Positions 1 to 13,923 of a DNA stretch of 64,000 nucleotides are shown in pieces. The notes under the pieces are model-generated. The model saw nothing but the letters and a program-made list of their open reading frames with translations. It had not been told where the DNA came from and did no database searches. This DNA is from Cheiracanthium punctorium (Eukaryota; Arthropoda; Arachnida; Araneae; Cheiracanthiidae): assembly GCA_038373885.1 (NCBI GenBank), contig JAWZYV010012403.1, forward strand, positions 62,001 through 126,000, read 5' to 3'. The position numbers and the translations under genes were made by a program. Position 1 is the first letter of the stretch. Every line of letters begins with the position of its first letter.

Positions 1-534
1 TTTAAAGGTTTAATTTAAAAGTTATTTCCAAGTGTTTTCCAGAAAACAAGTTGGTTAACTCTGTTATAACTTCCTTGCAGAGAACACTTATATTTATGAC
101 ACCATAAACGATTGACGTTATAAGTAGGCTTCTGTTCAATCAAAGAGGTGCAAATTATTTTGACGCTTTAAGTCCCTGTAAATAAGTTCAACTTTATTTT
201 TAGTGAGCTGCTGTAAACTAAAATCCTGGGTGCATCACTGCTTTCCACCAAAGTTGAAAACCATTTAATGATTTCGGTTGTCTGCCTGCTCCAACAGCCG
301 TAAATATGCATCCACTACGACAAAACTTACATATATTACTATACACTGTTCCATGTGTACCACTGCAGTGAAAATGATTATGTACCATTTAAAGTTCCTT
401 CGCAATATGACGTTTTTAACACCTAACTCTTACTTAAAGCATGAAAATAATATTTAAAGTTCTTTTACAGGGCATTGCATATGCAGCTTTATTATTATTT
501 TTTTTTTAAGGTTATTCCCAAAATCCTTCCTAAT

Positions 535-675
535 TTGGCGCATAAGACTGTTGCATCAGACAGAGGCTGCCCTAGGATGCAAGGCACCCCCTTTTATGCT
601 CTAAATCAAGTTTTTGAGTTCGAAATGGCACCCCTATGAGAAGCCGGTGTTTTACCACCGGACCACCTCCCACTC
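535..675 (-). repeat. Possible tRNA-derived SINE head
   Basis: On the minus strand the segment opens with a tRNA-like A-box region (GGTGGTAAAACACCGG) and, about 30 bases on, a B-box-like ATTTCGAACTC. This is the layout of a pol III promoter in a tRNA-derived SINE. It does not fold into a complete tRNA. It differs from the SINE family at 20.3 and 50.8 kb. I found no target-site duplication, so the ends are approximate. Confidence 0.4.
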
Positions 676-1697
676 TCCCCCCCCCCCCCCCCTCAAAAAA
701 AATATTCTTGAAGCTGGTGATGCAGTTACAAAAAACTAATTCTATATTTTAACAACTAAGAATGCATAAAGACTTCCTTAATGCTGTTTATCCATCTACC
801 TGCACACACATATATATATATGGAAAAGTTGGACTGGGACAGCTTTCCCTCACGTCTAAATTAAGTACATGAATAAAATGCTTCAATTTCTATTTGAATG
901 TTCTACAATGTATTTGAATGAATTAGAATATTGGTTTCAAAAAGGACTATTTTTTAATGTATAAAAACTATATTCTAGGCTCTAGGGTAAATAAATTATT
1001 TTTTGGAAGTATGTAGGTACCCGGTTTTGTCCAATAATGTCGCTTATTAGAAAACAAGGCATATCTTTTAATTGTGATACAAAACCTGATTCTATAATTT
1101 TAAATATTGCTTAAAATCCTTCTTTGTGATATAGGGGGAAAAAAAATACCTTTCTCTAAAAGGGGGAAAAAAAAGAATTTCCTGCCTGAAAATAACCATT
1201 TTCTCCAACACCGGAAATGGGAAAACGGTTATTATTCGGCAGCATTGCTGCCAGACTATGACCGCTTATTTCAGGAACTTTTTATAACAGTGTATATAAC
1301 AAATTACACTAATTATAAAGTATCATATTCATTTTGAGGGGGGGGGTGTCCCTTGACAATCGCCGACCTGGTCAGTCCGGGCCTGTAATTAAGTTAGTAT
1401 AATACATGATAGAAAAGAGGTCCCGCTAACACTCCAGTAATTCATCAACTAAGCTTCAAATTTTGCCATTACTACCATAAATTGTTTTATTATAATTATT
1501 CAAAGGAATAACTAAAATGCATTGAAAAAGTAATTTGAACAACTTCAATTTGCTTTTTATAATTTACTAAGTAATTTATTTCCTTTTTAAATTTGTTGAG
1601 CTGTGAAAGATAACTTCATAAGTGCTTATTTTAATCATTTACACTACATTCCATTGTTTGATATTTTATACAGTTTCTATTAACAGAGTTTGCCAAT

Positions 1698-1806
1698 AGA
1701 AAAAACACCCATAAAATGATACTTATGAGGATTAAGATACTTACGATCTCCACATAAGTATAACTTTATGTGTGTTTTTAACACAAAGTTTTTATTTGTT
1801 TTATTT
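1698..1806. mobile_element. Small foldback element (CACACATAA family)
   Basis: The left arm (1698-1730) and the right arm (from about 1751) are inverted copies around a short loop. The right end runs into ACTTTATGTGTGTTTTT and ACACAAAGTTTTTATT. The same terminal words occur at both ends of the palindrome at 24.7 kb and of the element at 30.1 kb, so this is a short member of that family. Confidence 0.55.
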
Positions 1807-2550
1807 TAGAGTGACAATGTTTGAGGTACTAACTGTCCCAATTAGATAATAGACGCTTTATTGTATTCAATCTTGTTTTTAATTTTCCCACAAATGACTG
1901 AAATTTTTCTGCATTGTGTGTGCATATTAGAAATATTCTCTTCTCAGTAGAAAGCCTAAAAAATTAGATAATAGCAGATTCAAACACTAGGAGGCACAGT
2001 CAACAATGTATTTGTAACAATTCCAAAATTTTTATGCAGCAATATAAATTAATAAACATATGTAAAATATGAATTTTTCATTTTATATACATCATTTATC
2101 ACATCTTTTAAAAAAAATTAAATTGTACTAAAATGGGGGAAAGGAATGTCAGGGATTAAATCGCAGTTTGCTCATATTTTGTCAAACTATTTTTGGACTC
2201 TTTAAAGAAAGAGACTTGCTTTAGAACTCTTGTGTTGTGAAAGGTAAAAAAATACCGTTATCATTAAGTACAATGTGTCTGAAATGGAACTATAACACTA
2301 CCAAATTAGAACAATCACTTACTTCCAGTTCTCTTGCAAAAAGTCAGTTACAGAATATCAATGAGTTAAATGTAGAGCTTTAGATACTACTGTTAATCAT
2401 ATGACATTGTGAAAGTTTGATACTGAAAGTTCAAAAGCAAGGACTGTTACATCCAAGTAGTAGAGAGCTCTGGCCTGCCTACTGATGTTGATGAGGGAGG
2501 GTCGCCTGCGAAAACTTGTGGAAAAAAATAAGTATTCAAGCACTTGAGAG

Positions 2551-2717
2551 CAGGGGCGTAGCCAGAAAATTTTCATGGGGGGGGGGGGGTTACGACTACT
2601 ACAACTCATATATATGTATACGTGTGTGTGATAATGTAGTAAAGAATATACATTTTGTATGGCAAAAAATTCCTCATGGGGAGGGGGGTGTTATGACCCC
2701 CCTAGACTACGCCCCTG
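2551..2717. mobile_element. hAT MITE with perfect 8-bp target duplication
   Basis: The element begins CAGGGGCGTAGCCAG and ends GACTACGCCCCTG, which are imperfect terminal inverted repeats of the hAT type. It is flanked on both sides by CTTGAGAG (2543-2550 and 2718-2725), a perfect 8-bp duplication. The 167-bp body is non-coding and contains poly-G runs. A sister copy lies at 20402-20571. Confidence 0.9.
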
Positions 2718-4628
2718 CTTGAGAGCAAGCTAAGGAGTTACATGTTTGTGTCATGCCCATTAGTCGTGCTATGCATCCCACAAACTTAACGTGGCAGTTC
2801 AATCGCTGGGTGCCACATGAATTGATTCAAGCAGGTTTAGTGGAAAACTTTCATTACAACCTGATATCTCTTAAAAAGTTCATGTTATAATTATTTGCAT
2901 AGCTAGTTTTGTTGAAATATTTGTTTATAGTACTATCACCCATGATGAATTTTTTTAATTAATGAGAAATTATAATAAATAACACAGCATTTTGAAAATT
3001 TGCTGCAACTCTGCAGAAATGACAAATATCCTAATTTTAATACAGTTGGACTTCATCATCCCAACACCCAGTTTTCCAGGTCACCTCAGTTATCATGACA
3101 GTTTTTCAAAGTCCTCATTTTATGCATATGTAACTCCGGTTATCACAACACTCTGCTTATGTCGACACTTTTTCTGGTCCCTCGAGTATTGGAATAACAA
3201 GGTTAGACTAATTACATTAGTTGCCAGCCCAGGTTAGCAAGCTGAGATTCAAAACATCTCAAAAATATTCAAATTCCACATTATTGGAAATAACCACACG
3301 GGCAGGGGAACAAGGGAGGGTTCAATACGTTTTTTATACAGTGGTAATTTGAGATAGAGTTTAATTCGTCCTTGATCGACTAGTCAAAATACTTGCATCT
3401 CCAATTCCACCACTAAAATTAATAAAATGATATTGATCGTCTCGGGCTCAAATAAACCCATCTAAATTTTATAATGTACCTAAGCATATATTTTATCTAC
3501 ACGAATCTTAAAATGCATACATACATACTGTTAAAAAAAAGAAAGAAAGAAAGAAAATCCAGAGACATATTGGCAGAGCCAAGCAGTAGCAAAATTTCCT
3601 TTAACTTCACTTTTGTTTCACACAATCACTTGAATTCAAATTTGTATTTCAAGTCAAAAATGTAATCTAATGAGGGCTTCTATTTTTGGGCAGTGCTCCC
3701 CAACCTTTTGAACACTGCGGACGGGTCAACGTTTGATAATTTTACTGCAGCCTGCTGAAAGGGAGAGGGAAGGCTTATTTATATTTTAGATAGTTTCAAT
3801 TTAATAATTTTTATTTAATTGTATTTAAATATGCCTTAAAAATAAAACAGTTACTCTAGAAATTGATATAAAGTGATTTAACATTTTAACTCACTAGAAT
3901 GATAAATCAATGAGAACCCCGAGTTTGTTTCTCTGCAATGTGTCCGTTTCAACTGGGGTAATAAGAGACAATGACATCCAAAGTATATTGCTACGTCCAG
4001 TTTATTCCACAGATTTTTTGGTTGCTGTCAGTACAGAAAACCCCGTTTCACAGAGATACTTTGTCAGAAATGGCAATAGGGATTTAAGTAACTGCAATTT
4101 TAATTTATAATCTTAAAATGTTTAATTGGCAATAAACTAATTTAAAATAGTTACCAGATTTCTTCTGTTATGCACATAGCACAAATCTGACAAAGTCAAA
4201 GAAATACACTACTGTAAATAAAATAGAAATAATTTAATGTTCCTTGGACAAACCAGTACGACTCGGGGCACTTGCATCTCAAGATATCACTGTACTGAAA
4301 AAAATTATTTCTAAAACCTCGAAAGAAACAATATTTGCTTTTCCATCTATAATGTCACGTAACTTAAATTTTTCTAAATGATAGAAACTATGGTTAACAA
4401 GGAAATTTTATAATAATAAAATAATAATTCTTGGTTGCAGAAGAATACAAGCAAGAATTCTGTGTTTCTCATGCAGATCACTACTATGTCAATATTGATT
4501 GATGGATGCAAAAAATCAATTATTTAATACAAAGACTTTTTCAACAAAATTATCTTTCATTGTTAATTAAAACCAAAATAATAGTGTGCTAAACTAAATA
4601 AAAACAATTCACACATAACATCAGGATT

Positions 4629-4634
4629 TTTATT
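4629..4634 (-). other. Candidate ferritin poly(A) signal
   Basis: AATAAA on the minus strand, about 1.2 kb past the ferritin stop. It is the first canonical hexamer I see downstream. An ATTAAA variant near 5619 would give a much shorter 3' UTR. No transcript evidence is available. Confidence 0.35.
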
Positions 4635-5807
4635 GATCTTCATTTTTTACAGTAGTGCTGTTAAGAAGTCCACACAACATTTCTTTTAAAATGTCTGGCC
4701 AATTCAAGAAGAAACATGCCATCAATTCAGATAAAAATAAAAAAATGCACTGAAGAGCATTAACTAAGTATAGCCAACAACGAGATTCTTATTCTAATTG
4801 CTATATAACAAATATATATCTTAATTGTATAATGTATACACCTGTAGAATAAATTTACATATATAGAGAACAATAAACATAAAACTAATGTTACAGAAGT
4901 GTGACCTATAGTATTCTAAAATATAGAGATTTAAAATATTTTTAAAACTTGATACATCTTTTGCAAGCATATATGATATTTCTGATGCAAAAGTTAAGTA
5001 AGTTTAAATAAACAAAAAGTAGCATGCCCATTTAAAAGTCAACAGTATACAGATATATTAAAATACGTGGAGTGAACATTAAAATACTGATATGAATAAT
5101 CAGTGAACCACAACAGAAACCTTTAGCTGAAATAATGTTATAAATACAGATATATATTGGTGTAAATATTTCTTAACCCTTCCATAATAGCTGTGTCAAA
5201 GATATCAGAAAAACACTTAAAAAAAAAAAAAAAAACTAGAGCAACAGTTGCATGACATTTCAAACTGCTATTGAAAATGAACAATGGCAAAACCTGCAAT
5301 GCATAGTATTTGTTAACTTGAATTTATAAAGATAGAAGATATTTGAATTTTAGCTGCAAATGTTTAATTTGAAATTGTTATTCTTATACAACAAAACGGT
5401 GGATAAGGATGCTATGACACGATAGATTTTATAGTCGTGAAGTCAAGAGTATCATATCCAATCAATACTTCAAATTTGAGAGCTTGATTTCAAGGACTTG
5501 TTCAAAAAATATTTAAAATTATTATTGCATTGCAGAGAAAGCAAAATTACATAAAACTGCAGTACATTTTATAACAATTTTTGTTTCCTCTAAGTAAAGT
5601 CTAACATATAATAAAAGGGTTTAATTCTAATACTTAAAAAAAAAAAAAATTTCCAAATTCATTTTAATACTCATCTGCCCTGAAAAGGTTAAGAAAAGTA
5701 ATACTTTGCAAGTTGGTTAGTAAAAATAAAATACTTTGATAGTGAAAAAATATGGCAATCCAGTAACACTGAAGGGAAAAATGGAGGAGCGTGTGCACAC
5801 ACAGACT

Positions 5808-5960
5808 TTAAAGCTCTGACTTTGCACCTTGCAGCTGCCTGTCAAACAGATACTCTCCCATGGAAGTGTCCATTCCATTCAAAATGGTGATGTAGCGTGA
5901 GAGTTGGTCAATTGATTTCACTTGCTCATCAAAGAATTCTCCCTCCAGGAAATCCATAAG
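5808..5960 (-). CDS. FTH1: Ferritin coding exon 5: helices D/E and stop
   Basis: Acceptor TTTATTTGCAG. It encodes 50 residues from [10 protein letters not shown], including DEQVKSI (Q161), to the family C-terminus GEYLFD and a TAA stop at 5808-5810. Confidence 0.96.
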   Translation of the reverse strand, partial: LMDFLEGEFFDEQVKSIDQLSRYITILNGMDTSMGEYLFDRQLQGAKSEL

Positions 5961-8900
5961 CTGCAAATAAAGAGTTGACTTAGCTACATAAAACTAGAAA
6001 GTGCATGCGACTGAGAATGTAAATCGATTTTTAAGAATATACATTTCAAAAACAGCAAATCTTATTCAATTATTACTGAAGCCTTTCACTACTTGCTAGA
6101 AAGTTGAGAACTATTTAAAGTACTGAAACATACTGATAATACGATTTTAGGAAATTTACAAATTTTGTAGATCTTTCTAAGATTCAAATTACATGTGGAT
6201 TGAACTTAATATTCATAAGTTATGATTTTATAGTAAGTCTAATATTCTAACCATAGGGAGACACGAGGGGACAAGGTATCTGCAATTATGAATGCATTAA
6301 TGGAACATTGTTCTAAACTTATTTTTCCACCTGATGAAAAATCCAAAGTACTGTTGCTATGAATTAGTTTAGTTTCAATTTGCTATGAATTTATTTTATA
6401 ACAAAAATAAATAGCTTCTTACACTTTCAATGTTTTCAATATCATTCACTTTAACTAACATAACTTCATTAATTGTTTTGTAGGCTTAACAAATTTTATA
6501 AACTAGCAATTGAGTTAGACTTACAAGCAACATGCTTTTAGCAAAAGCTATTTTACTGAAATATGCAAAGGGAGAGATGGGGAACTGATCTATCCTTCCC
6601 TATATGATATCTTATACACAAATAATTAAGCCAACTTTGTAAACTTTTTAGCATTTATTTTTTGCAAGACTACTTTTAAGGGGAATTGAATTTAATAAAA
6701 AAATAAGACTATTTACCACTAGAAATTGGAATTAAGGATGTTTCAAAACTTAAAAAAAAATTAATATCTATACATATTGAACAGTTACAGAATCATTTAT
6801 TTCTCTTCGAGACACTTACAATGATAATACTGACATTGTTGTAAAGGTGCATGAAAACATACAAAAGATAGATACGAGAAAAGATAAATGCATATTTAAA
6901 CTGCCTTGTGATTTATTCAAACAGCAACACTGAACTTCTTTTTTTAAAAAATAATTTAAAACAACAATACACAGAAACAATAAAAAATATGGATTTTTAG
7001 ATATTTTAATTGATTTACTAAGATTAAAATAAAAATATATTTTAAGTTTAATTTATTTAAAGATTGAATAATAATTGAAGTATACTAAAAGTAACACAAA
7101 TGTTTCGAGCTCTTCTGTACAAATTTACTCTTAATTATTTATAAATATCTCACTATTTAAAATGATCATAAATATAAGGTAAATGCATAACTGCCAACCT
7201 TAAAGAATGAAATTTAAGCAGATTCTTAAAAACTCTTTGCTAACAGCAAAAATGACATACACACACAAAATCCTTCATAAAGAGCTTGATAGCATTTAAT
7301 ACTTATATTTAACAAGGATGCCACTAATAAAATAGAAAGAGAGGAAATCATGATGGGGAGAAAGAAAAAAAAAAAAGGGAAAAATATAACAAAATATAAT
7401 TTTATATGCTACATAGCTGAAAAGGAATTTTTTGTAAGTATGTAATGTATGTGTAAAAAAAAAAAAAAAAAACAAGTTCATGGTACAAAATATTCTTTGT
7501 TCCAATCTAATCATTTTGCACCATTTTCATTCATATCTGAACCTATTTTTTTTTAATGAAGTTTTTCCTTTACTGGTTTCTATGAAAAAATAATTTAAAT
7601 TTGAAATAATAGTTAAAACTTTTTGGAGCATCAGAGATTAGGAATGCTAAAGAAGAAATTGGGATGCTGGAAATTAACACCAACTGAATTTTTAAACCCC
7701 CCCCCCAAAAAAAAAAAATGATAAATAAAAATAATTTGATAAACTAACATCAAAATTTACCGATTTGGATAAAAAAGCAGAATTCAGCCGATTTGAGGTC
7801 CTAAGTATGTGTTTTTGAATAGCATATAAAAGCTGATTGTGTCTGTTTTGTATTCTTCCATGAGATTTAATGTGCATTGCCATATTTATTCAGTTTTGGT
7901 GAGTGTTGGTTTAATATATACAGTTGAACACCAGAAATCCGCCGACCTAAAATTCGCAAACGTCCGAAATCCGCACACCTTCTCTGATATAAATAATGAA
8001 ATTCGCAGTATTCCTCCAATGAAGAAATTGTTGAAAAGTTTCTTGAATCCAGATAAATATGATTCTGATGATCTAAAACTTGAGTAGTAATAATAATAAA
8101 ATACATTTGATATAAGTTTAAAGTTAAGAAAAGAATACCCTAAATTTTTACAGCAGCTAAGTTCTATAACAAAACAAAAATTAATCATAATTCTGTTTAA
8201 ATATTCTGATGAAAATATGCAGTTTAAACTGGTTATTTAAACAGTTATACAATTTGTAAAATTAAATAAATAAAGGAAACAAAGAAACAAAGTATAAAAA
8301 AAATATTTTAAAACAAATCACCATAGAACATGTTTTCAAAATTAGAGAAATGAAATACTTTTGACTGTGTTTTTATTTCATTGTAATTGTATTCTCCTTT
8401 TCTTAAGTCTGAAATGTAATAGGATTTATCTTTTATGGCCTGAAATCTGCAAAATCCTAAAATCCGCACAAGCCTTGGTCCGAAGCTGTGCGGATTTCTG
8501 GCTCTCTACTGTATTTTTAGATAAATATGAATTTATAGGAAATGCTGACGAATGAGGCAGATACAACACAGTTTTGTCAGAGTTGTGGAAGGAAGTTTTT
8601 TTTTCTTGCTTTTTTTAAAAAGAATGAATGCTTATTTATTTTATGGTCACACTATAATCCCGATAGAACCAATGTCGGCTATTATGCAATGTCTGGCTAA
8701 ATAATGCTATCAGCATTATTGCCAGACATAGCTGAATTTTACACCACGCATGTTCTGAAATTGTACATTTTTGATTGCAGAAATGTTTGGAAGTGAACCA
8801 TAAAATGTACAAGAAATGGTGGAATTTAAAGCGGTAAATGGTTTGGAAATTAATGAATAAGTTTCAAAACAGCATAAAGTTTCATTTATTATTCGTGTGA

Positions 8901-11900
8901 GCAATTGGCGTCAGTAAAAATTTGCAAGAAAAAGCTGAATGTTTTGCAATATTTCTATTTGTGTAGAATTGCCTATTTTACGTCTCAAGGTTACAGAAAA
9001 TGCAGAATGCATTAACTATTGCAAAAAGAAATCCTTGTAGATGCTTGACAAATAAATTAACTTGGCCCTAAAAATTTCCTGTTGATATTTTTATTTCTAT
9101 AGCTTGAAAATGTAAATTGAGGTCTAATGATGTTGAATAAAAAGTTTTTGGATTTCTGCTCTTATTCCAAGGGTTAACCAATGCTTTTTCTTTAAATAAG
9201 TGTCATTTTTTAAATGTTTTCTAAAAAACTTTTTGAATTTTGAAAATTTAACTGCATTTATGTTGACGTTTGGAATGGTGAGTCTACTTTTTTATATGTT
9301 TGTGTTTTTCCAGTAAAATTGTTAATTCAGTGTTTTTCAGGCATTGCATGGCCAAAAAAAAAAAAAGGAAAAAAAATTGTAGTTACTTGAGAGAGAGAAA
9401 AAAAATCATAGCTACTTGGTGACAAAAATAAATATATAAATAATAAAATAAAAATGGCCAAATTTGGCTGGCGTTTGCTTAACGGAAAAATACCTCAATT
9501 CAAATTACACATGTAAGAAAAATTTTCAATTCTTTCCGTATGAAGAACAGGCATGCAGATAGTTAGAAATAAAGGAGGACAAACTTACATGTTGATCCAT
9601 ACATTGCACAGCTGCCACGTCATGAAGATGATGCAACTTGTTATTAACATGTTTCTCCAAGTTTAAAGCGTCTCCAAGAGCATCAAGGCCTTTGTTCCAA
9701 GCAGCTTTGCCTGGCATCTGCAAAAAAAAAAAAAAAAAAATAATAATAATAATAATAATAATAATTAACACAAAAATTATACAGTAATTTACTCCAAGAC
9801 TTCTTTAAAGAAATTGTTTCTGTTCCAGCTCCTTTACCCTCTGCAGGCTGTTAATCATCTGTATATTAAAATTTGATTCCTTTTACAAAAATGTTCATCT
9901 TTTATGTTTTTAAATTTACTTTTTTACTGTTAAAAAAAGTAACAGGTAAGTGCCCCATATAAATAGGATTGAATCAGGTTTGATCTTTGTCACACGCTAA
10001 TAAACACTTTAAGAGAAGAGACAATAGTGACAAGTGGTCTCTCATTCAATTCTTCACTTTATGTACATGATTGTAGATACTTCAACAAATGAAATAATTA
10101 TAACTGTATAAAATAGCAACACACATGAAAATATACATACAAATCACCTCCAACAAAGTTAAAACACAAAGCCCAAATATACACCACTTTAGTAAAGCGG
10201 TGTGTGTGTGTTTGGGGGGGGGGATAAAAGTTCCTATTTAGTTATTATCTATATGGATTTATTACTGAAAGTGATAGTTTAACACATTCTGCATAATCAT
10301 CTTTTTATACTATGTATAAACTTTATATCAAGTCACAGGTGGTTCCATGCAAGGTTGTAAAAAAGCACGGGTTTTTAGTTTAAAAAAAAAAAAAAAAAAA
10401 TCCCTTCTTTTCTGGGGAGGGGGGGGGGATGTTCAGAATTAAAATTTTTGGTACTTGAAAATTTGCACATATAGAAATACTAACTTTAAACCACAGACAA
10501 ATAAAACAAAAAAAAACAAATAAAATTTGCTTCTGAAAGCTTTCTCAGCTTATTCCTTTGAATAAACAATAATTAGATTAGCAAATTATAAGAAATAAAA
10601 ACATAAATGTGACATACCATTAAAATATACCAAACTATAAGAAATATATAAATCCAATGTACAAAATTGTACAAATTGAAATATATCAAAGCAAACTATA
10701 TGGATACACTTCTTGTCTTGCACTAAAAGTTATATATATTTTTTAAACGTTCACTATCCGTGTAATTTTTTACCTTACACCCTCCCCACTAAAAAAAAGG
10801 TGGTATAAGCAGTATTCATTAAAATATAACTGGAAAAGAAAAAAAAACAAGGCAATGTACTGTACACACAGAAATGTAATAAAACAAAACCTAACTTACT
10901 TTAACATCGAAACCTGAAAAACGAGCACCACGGCTATTAAGATAATCAATAAATTTCTGGGCATGTTCCCTTTCTTCAACTGAATTTTCTTTAAAAAATT
11001 TCGCTAAGCCTGGTCTTGCCACACTATTATGATCAAAATGAGCAGCCTGAAAAATAAAAACACACATTACATGGTTGCCACAAAAAATCAGTTTCCCTGA
11101 CCATTGCAGTCCTAAAAAATACATGCCTCCACACACAATGCTAACAACACACCCATTCCACTTAACAATAAAAGGCATTTTACAGGCATTTATAGTATTA
11201 TAATAATTTACTAATTAAAGGAGATGTTACGCATGTTTCTAAAATGTAAGTGTACATCTCCCTCTCTCTCTTAACGGATTAAATATAATATTTAAATTGT
11301 GTAGTAAGTACTATGAATTATATAATATAGTAATACTTAAAAAAGCATTTTTTACTACAGCCTCCACCATCCCCATAGTCGTCCAACACACTCCTGCTTT
11401 TTTTTTTTTTTTTTAATAGTTTAATGGTTACATTTACAATGAACAAACGAATTATTGCAATTACAATGCAAATTAAAATACTATAATGACATGTAAAATG
11501 CATTATATTACTTAGGATAAGTTAAATTAGTTTTTCCAAAGCTACAATTTTGTTTAAGATCGTGGTTTTCTCCTGCCGAGATTTCAGTTTCAGAATCTTT
11601 CTTTACTCTTCTAATTCTAATTCAATTTCCACGGGTCGATCCGGGAATTTTTTTCCCAGGGTCCCATTTGTGTGAAAATTGCTTCTTTTTGTGAATTTCA
11701 GTATTTAATTTTGTGAAATTCAGTCCCTTTTTTGATAAAATAATTGATAAAACAGATTAAAATGCAGGATAAAATGGCAATGAATAGCCGTTTTAATCAT
11801 ACTTTTGTAAAGGAGATTTAATCGATTGTAATTTTGTGAAGGGACTGCAAAACGGACCCAATTTTCATCTGCATTGACCACTGATTTCACTTACCTGTAA

Positions 11901-13888
11901 ACAGAAATCTTTTCTTGGCACTAAGATATTAAATTAAATAGAAAAAATAAAGAATAATTTAAGAAACTTTAAGAAAAGCAGAAGTTTAGAAGAAGCAAAA
12001 GCATGTGCTTTACCATAAACAGCAAATATGGCTGATTTTAAGGTTTGTAATGTTGCCACAAAAAAAAAAAAAAAGATACTACACAATAACATTTGGCACC
12101 AAAATAAGTAAATTTTACTTTCTTAAGTTTCAATATATTTTCCCTGACTTTAGGTTTGTGACAACCATGCATTACCATATTTAACTAAGTCTTCACAGCT
12201 TAATACAGTTTAGTTAAACGAAGGTGTTATACAACTGGGCAAAAGGTATCCATTGAATTACTAAGGTGTAGCATGCACAGAGACGATTTTGTGACACCAC
12301 AGTACTCTCCCCTTGAGAGTCAGTCAGAGGCTGAAACAATGTTTCAAGTGTTATGGAACTTGAGAGATTGCTGTTAGCGACTTTGTGTTGAGTGTTGCAC
12401 GATGTGGGCTTTACGGCAGCTTGTTTCAGACTTTGAAAGAGCGAGAGATGGCTGTGATTGGTGCTGATGCAATCTGTCACTAAAGGTGAGAAGGAGAATA
12501 TGAGTTTGTTTATCAGGGTCAACAAAGAAGGGAGCATGTTGTGAGGGCTCGACCTTTGTGTTGTGTTCTTGACCTTTAATTGCTGAGGTGTAGCATGCGG
12601 AGGCAATCTCCTGCTGGAGAAGTATGCAAAATTTTACACATAATGTGAGAGAAATTCTGTCTAAACCAAGGAATAAATTTTTGGGTTACTAATTTTGGAT
12701 TTTAACAGTACAGAAGAGTAAACAGCAAATAACTTTGAAGGTTTCAGGACATGCAAGATTCTTTTACCCTGAAGAATTGAAAATCCATTAACTCTTATTC
12801 ATGCAAGTTTATTGAAGATTTTAAATGCCGAGAATTTTGTTTTAAGAAATCATTAGAAGAATTTTTGAAAATTAATATACTATGTTGAATGCAAAACCAT
12901 TACCATTGTAGCATACACTAAGCTTGCATGCATTTCTTCATCAATTTGCTTGTGGATTTGAGCTTCACAGTTCTTATGCAGCACATATTTGTCTTTGTGG
13001 GGTTTGTTCAACTCATTATCTGTAAAATTAACAATAGGTCAAGTAAAATAAATATACCAAGTTCTTAAATGTTACAGCCTTCATCCCCATTAAAGGGTTT
13101 AATTGGGATGGAGGTTATGCAAATTAAAAAAATGTAGCTGCTGATTTATTTAACAAGTTAGAATTCAAGAATCAAAATTATTTCCCAATAAGCCTGGTAA
13201 AAATTTCCAAAAAAAGCTAGGTAATAACTTGTTAAGGTGAGAACGAAGCTATTTCGGGTATTCAGAGATCATTTGACTTGCAGCCTTTAAAACATTTAAA
13301 GCTACAACATGGTTTGTTGTTAAGTGATAATTTTTTTCTTTTAATGCACTGATTTAATAGCTTCAATAGTCATTAAAAAAAAAAAAAAAATCCTTACACA
13401 CAAGAAGCAGGTTTTGAAAAATGCAGACTGATATTTATAAACAAATTCATATCTTAGAATTCATACAAATAAACAAGTTCATTCTTCATGCATTATTTGT
13501 TGTGAAAATTAAACTCTTTCCAGTTCACAGAATAGGATGGACTAGTTGATCGACAGTTACCATCAGAAAATTATTTAGGCTTTTCATTCTTTTCCTTTTT
13601 TTAAGTAAAGAATTACTAATTTTTTAAACAAGAGGACTTAAAGATTTTATTTTTGATTGGCGGGTTAAACGATTTTTGGAAGATGTATCGCATACATAGT
13701 TTTGAAAAGAATGGCAAATATATGCAGAATATTTCTAATTTTTTATATTTCCTCTATATGCATTTAATAGTTGTGAAAATACGTATATACCTAGATCTGG
13801 GGATAATTTTTTTCGGAAAAATAGGCTTTAATACTCCAAGCAAAGCAACTAGTTTTTTGTATAAGTACATTTCAATATTTAGTGTGAC

Positions 13889-13923
<35 letters not shown>

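Larger units (their letters stand above)
1..4620. other. Gene-free flank downstream of ferritin, repeats only
   Basis: I see no host exon in this stretch. It holds a SINE-like unit (535-675), a foldback element (1698-1806), a hAT MITE (2551-2717), a pogo-like start near 3045 (TACAGTTGGACTTC) and a hAT-like end near 3693 (CAGTGCTCCCCAACC). The rest is AT-rich sequence with homopolymer runs. The short open frames here cross repeats or homopolymers and are not supported as genes. Confidence 0.6.

Noticed and set aside
12214..12606. 130-codon minus-strand open frame in ferritin intron 2
   Set aside because: No recognisable domain, low-complexity Ser/Thr/Leu composition, and direct repeats (GGTGTAGCATGC) at both ends suggest repeat DNA. 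No splice logic ties it to a gene.
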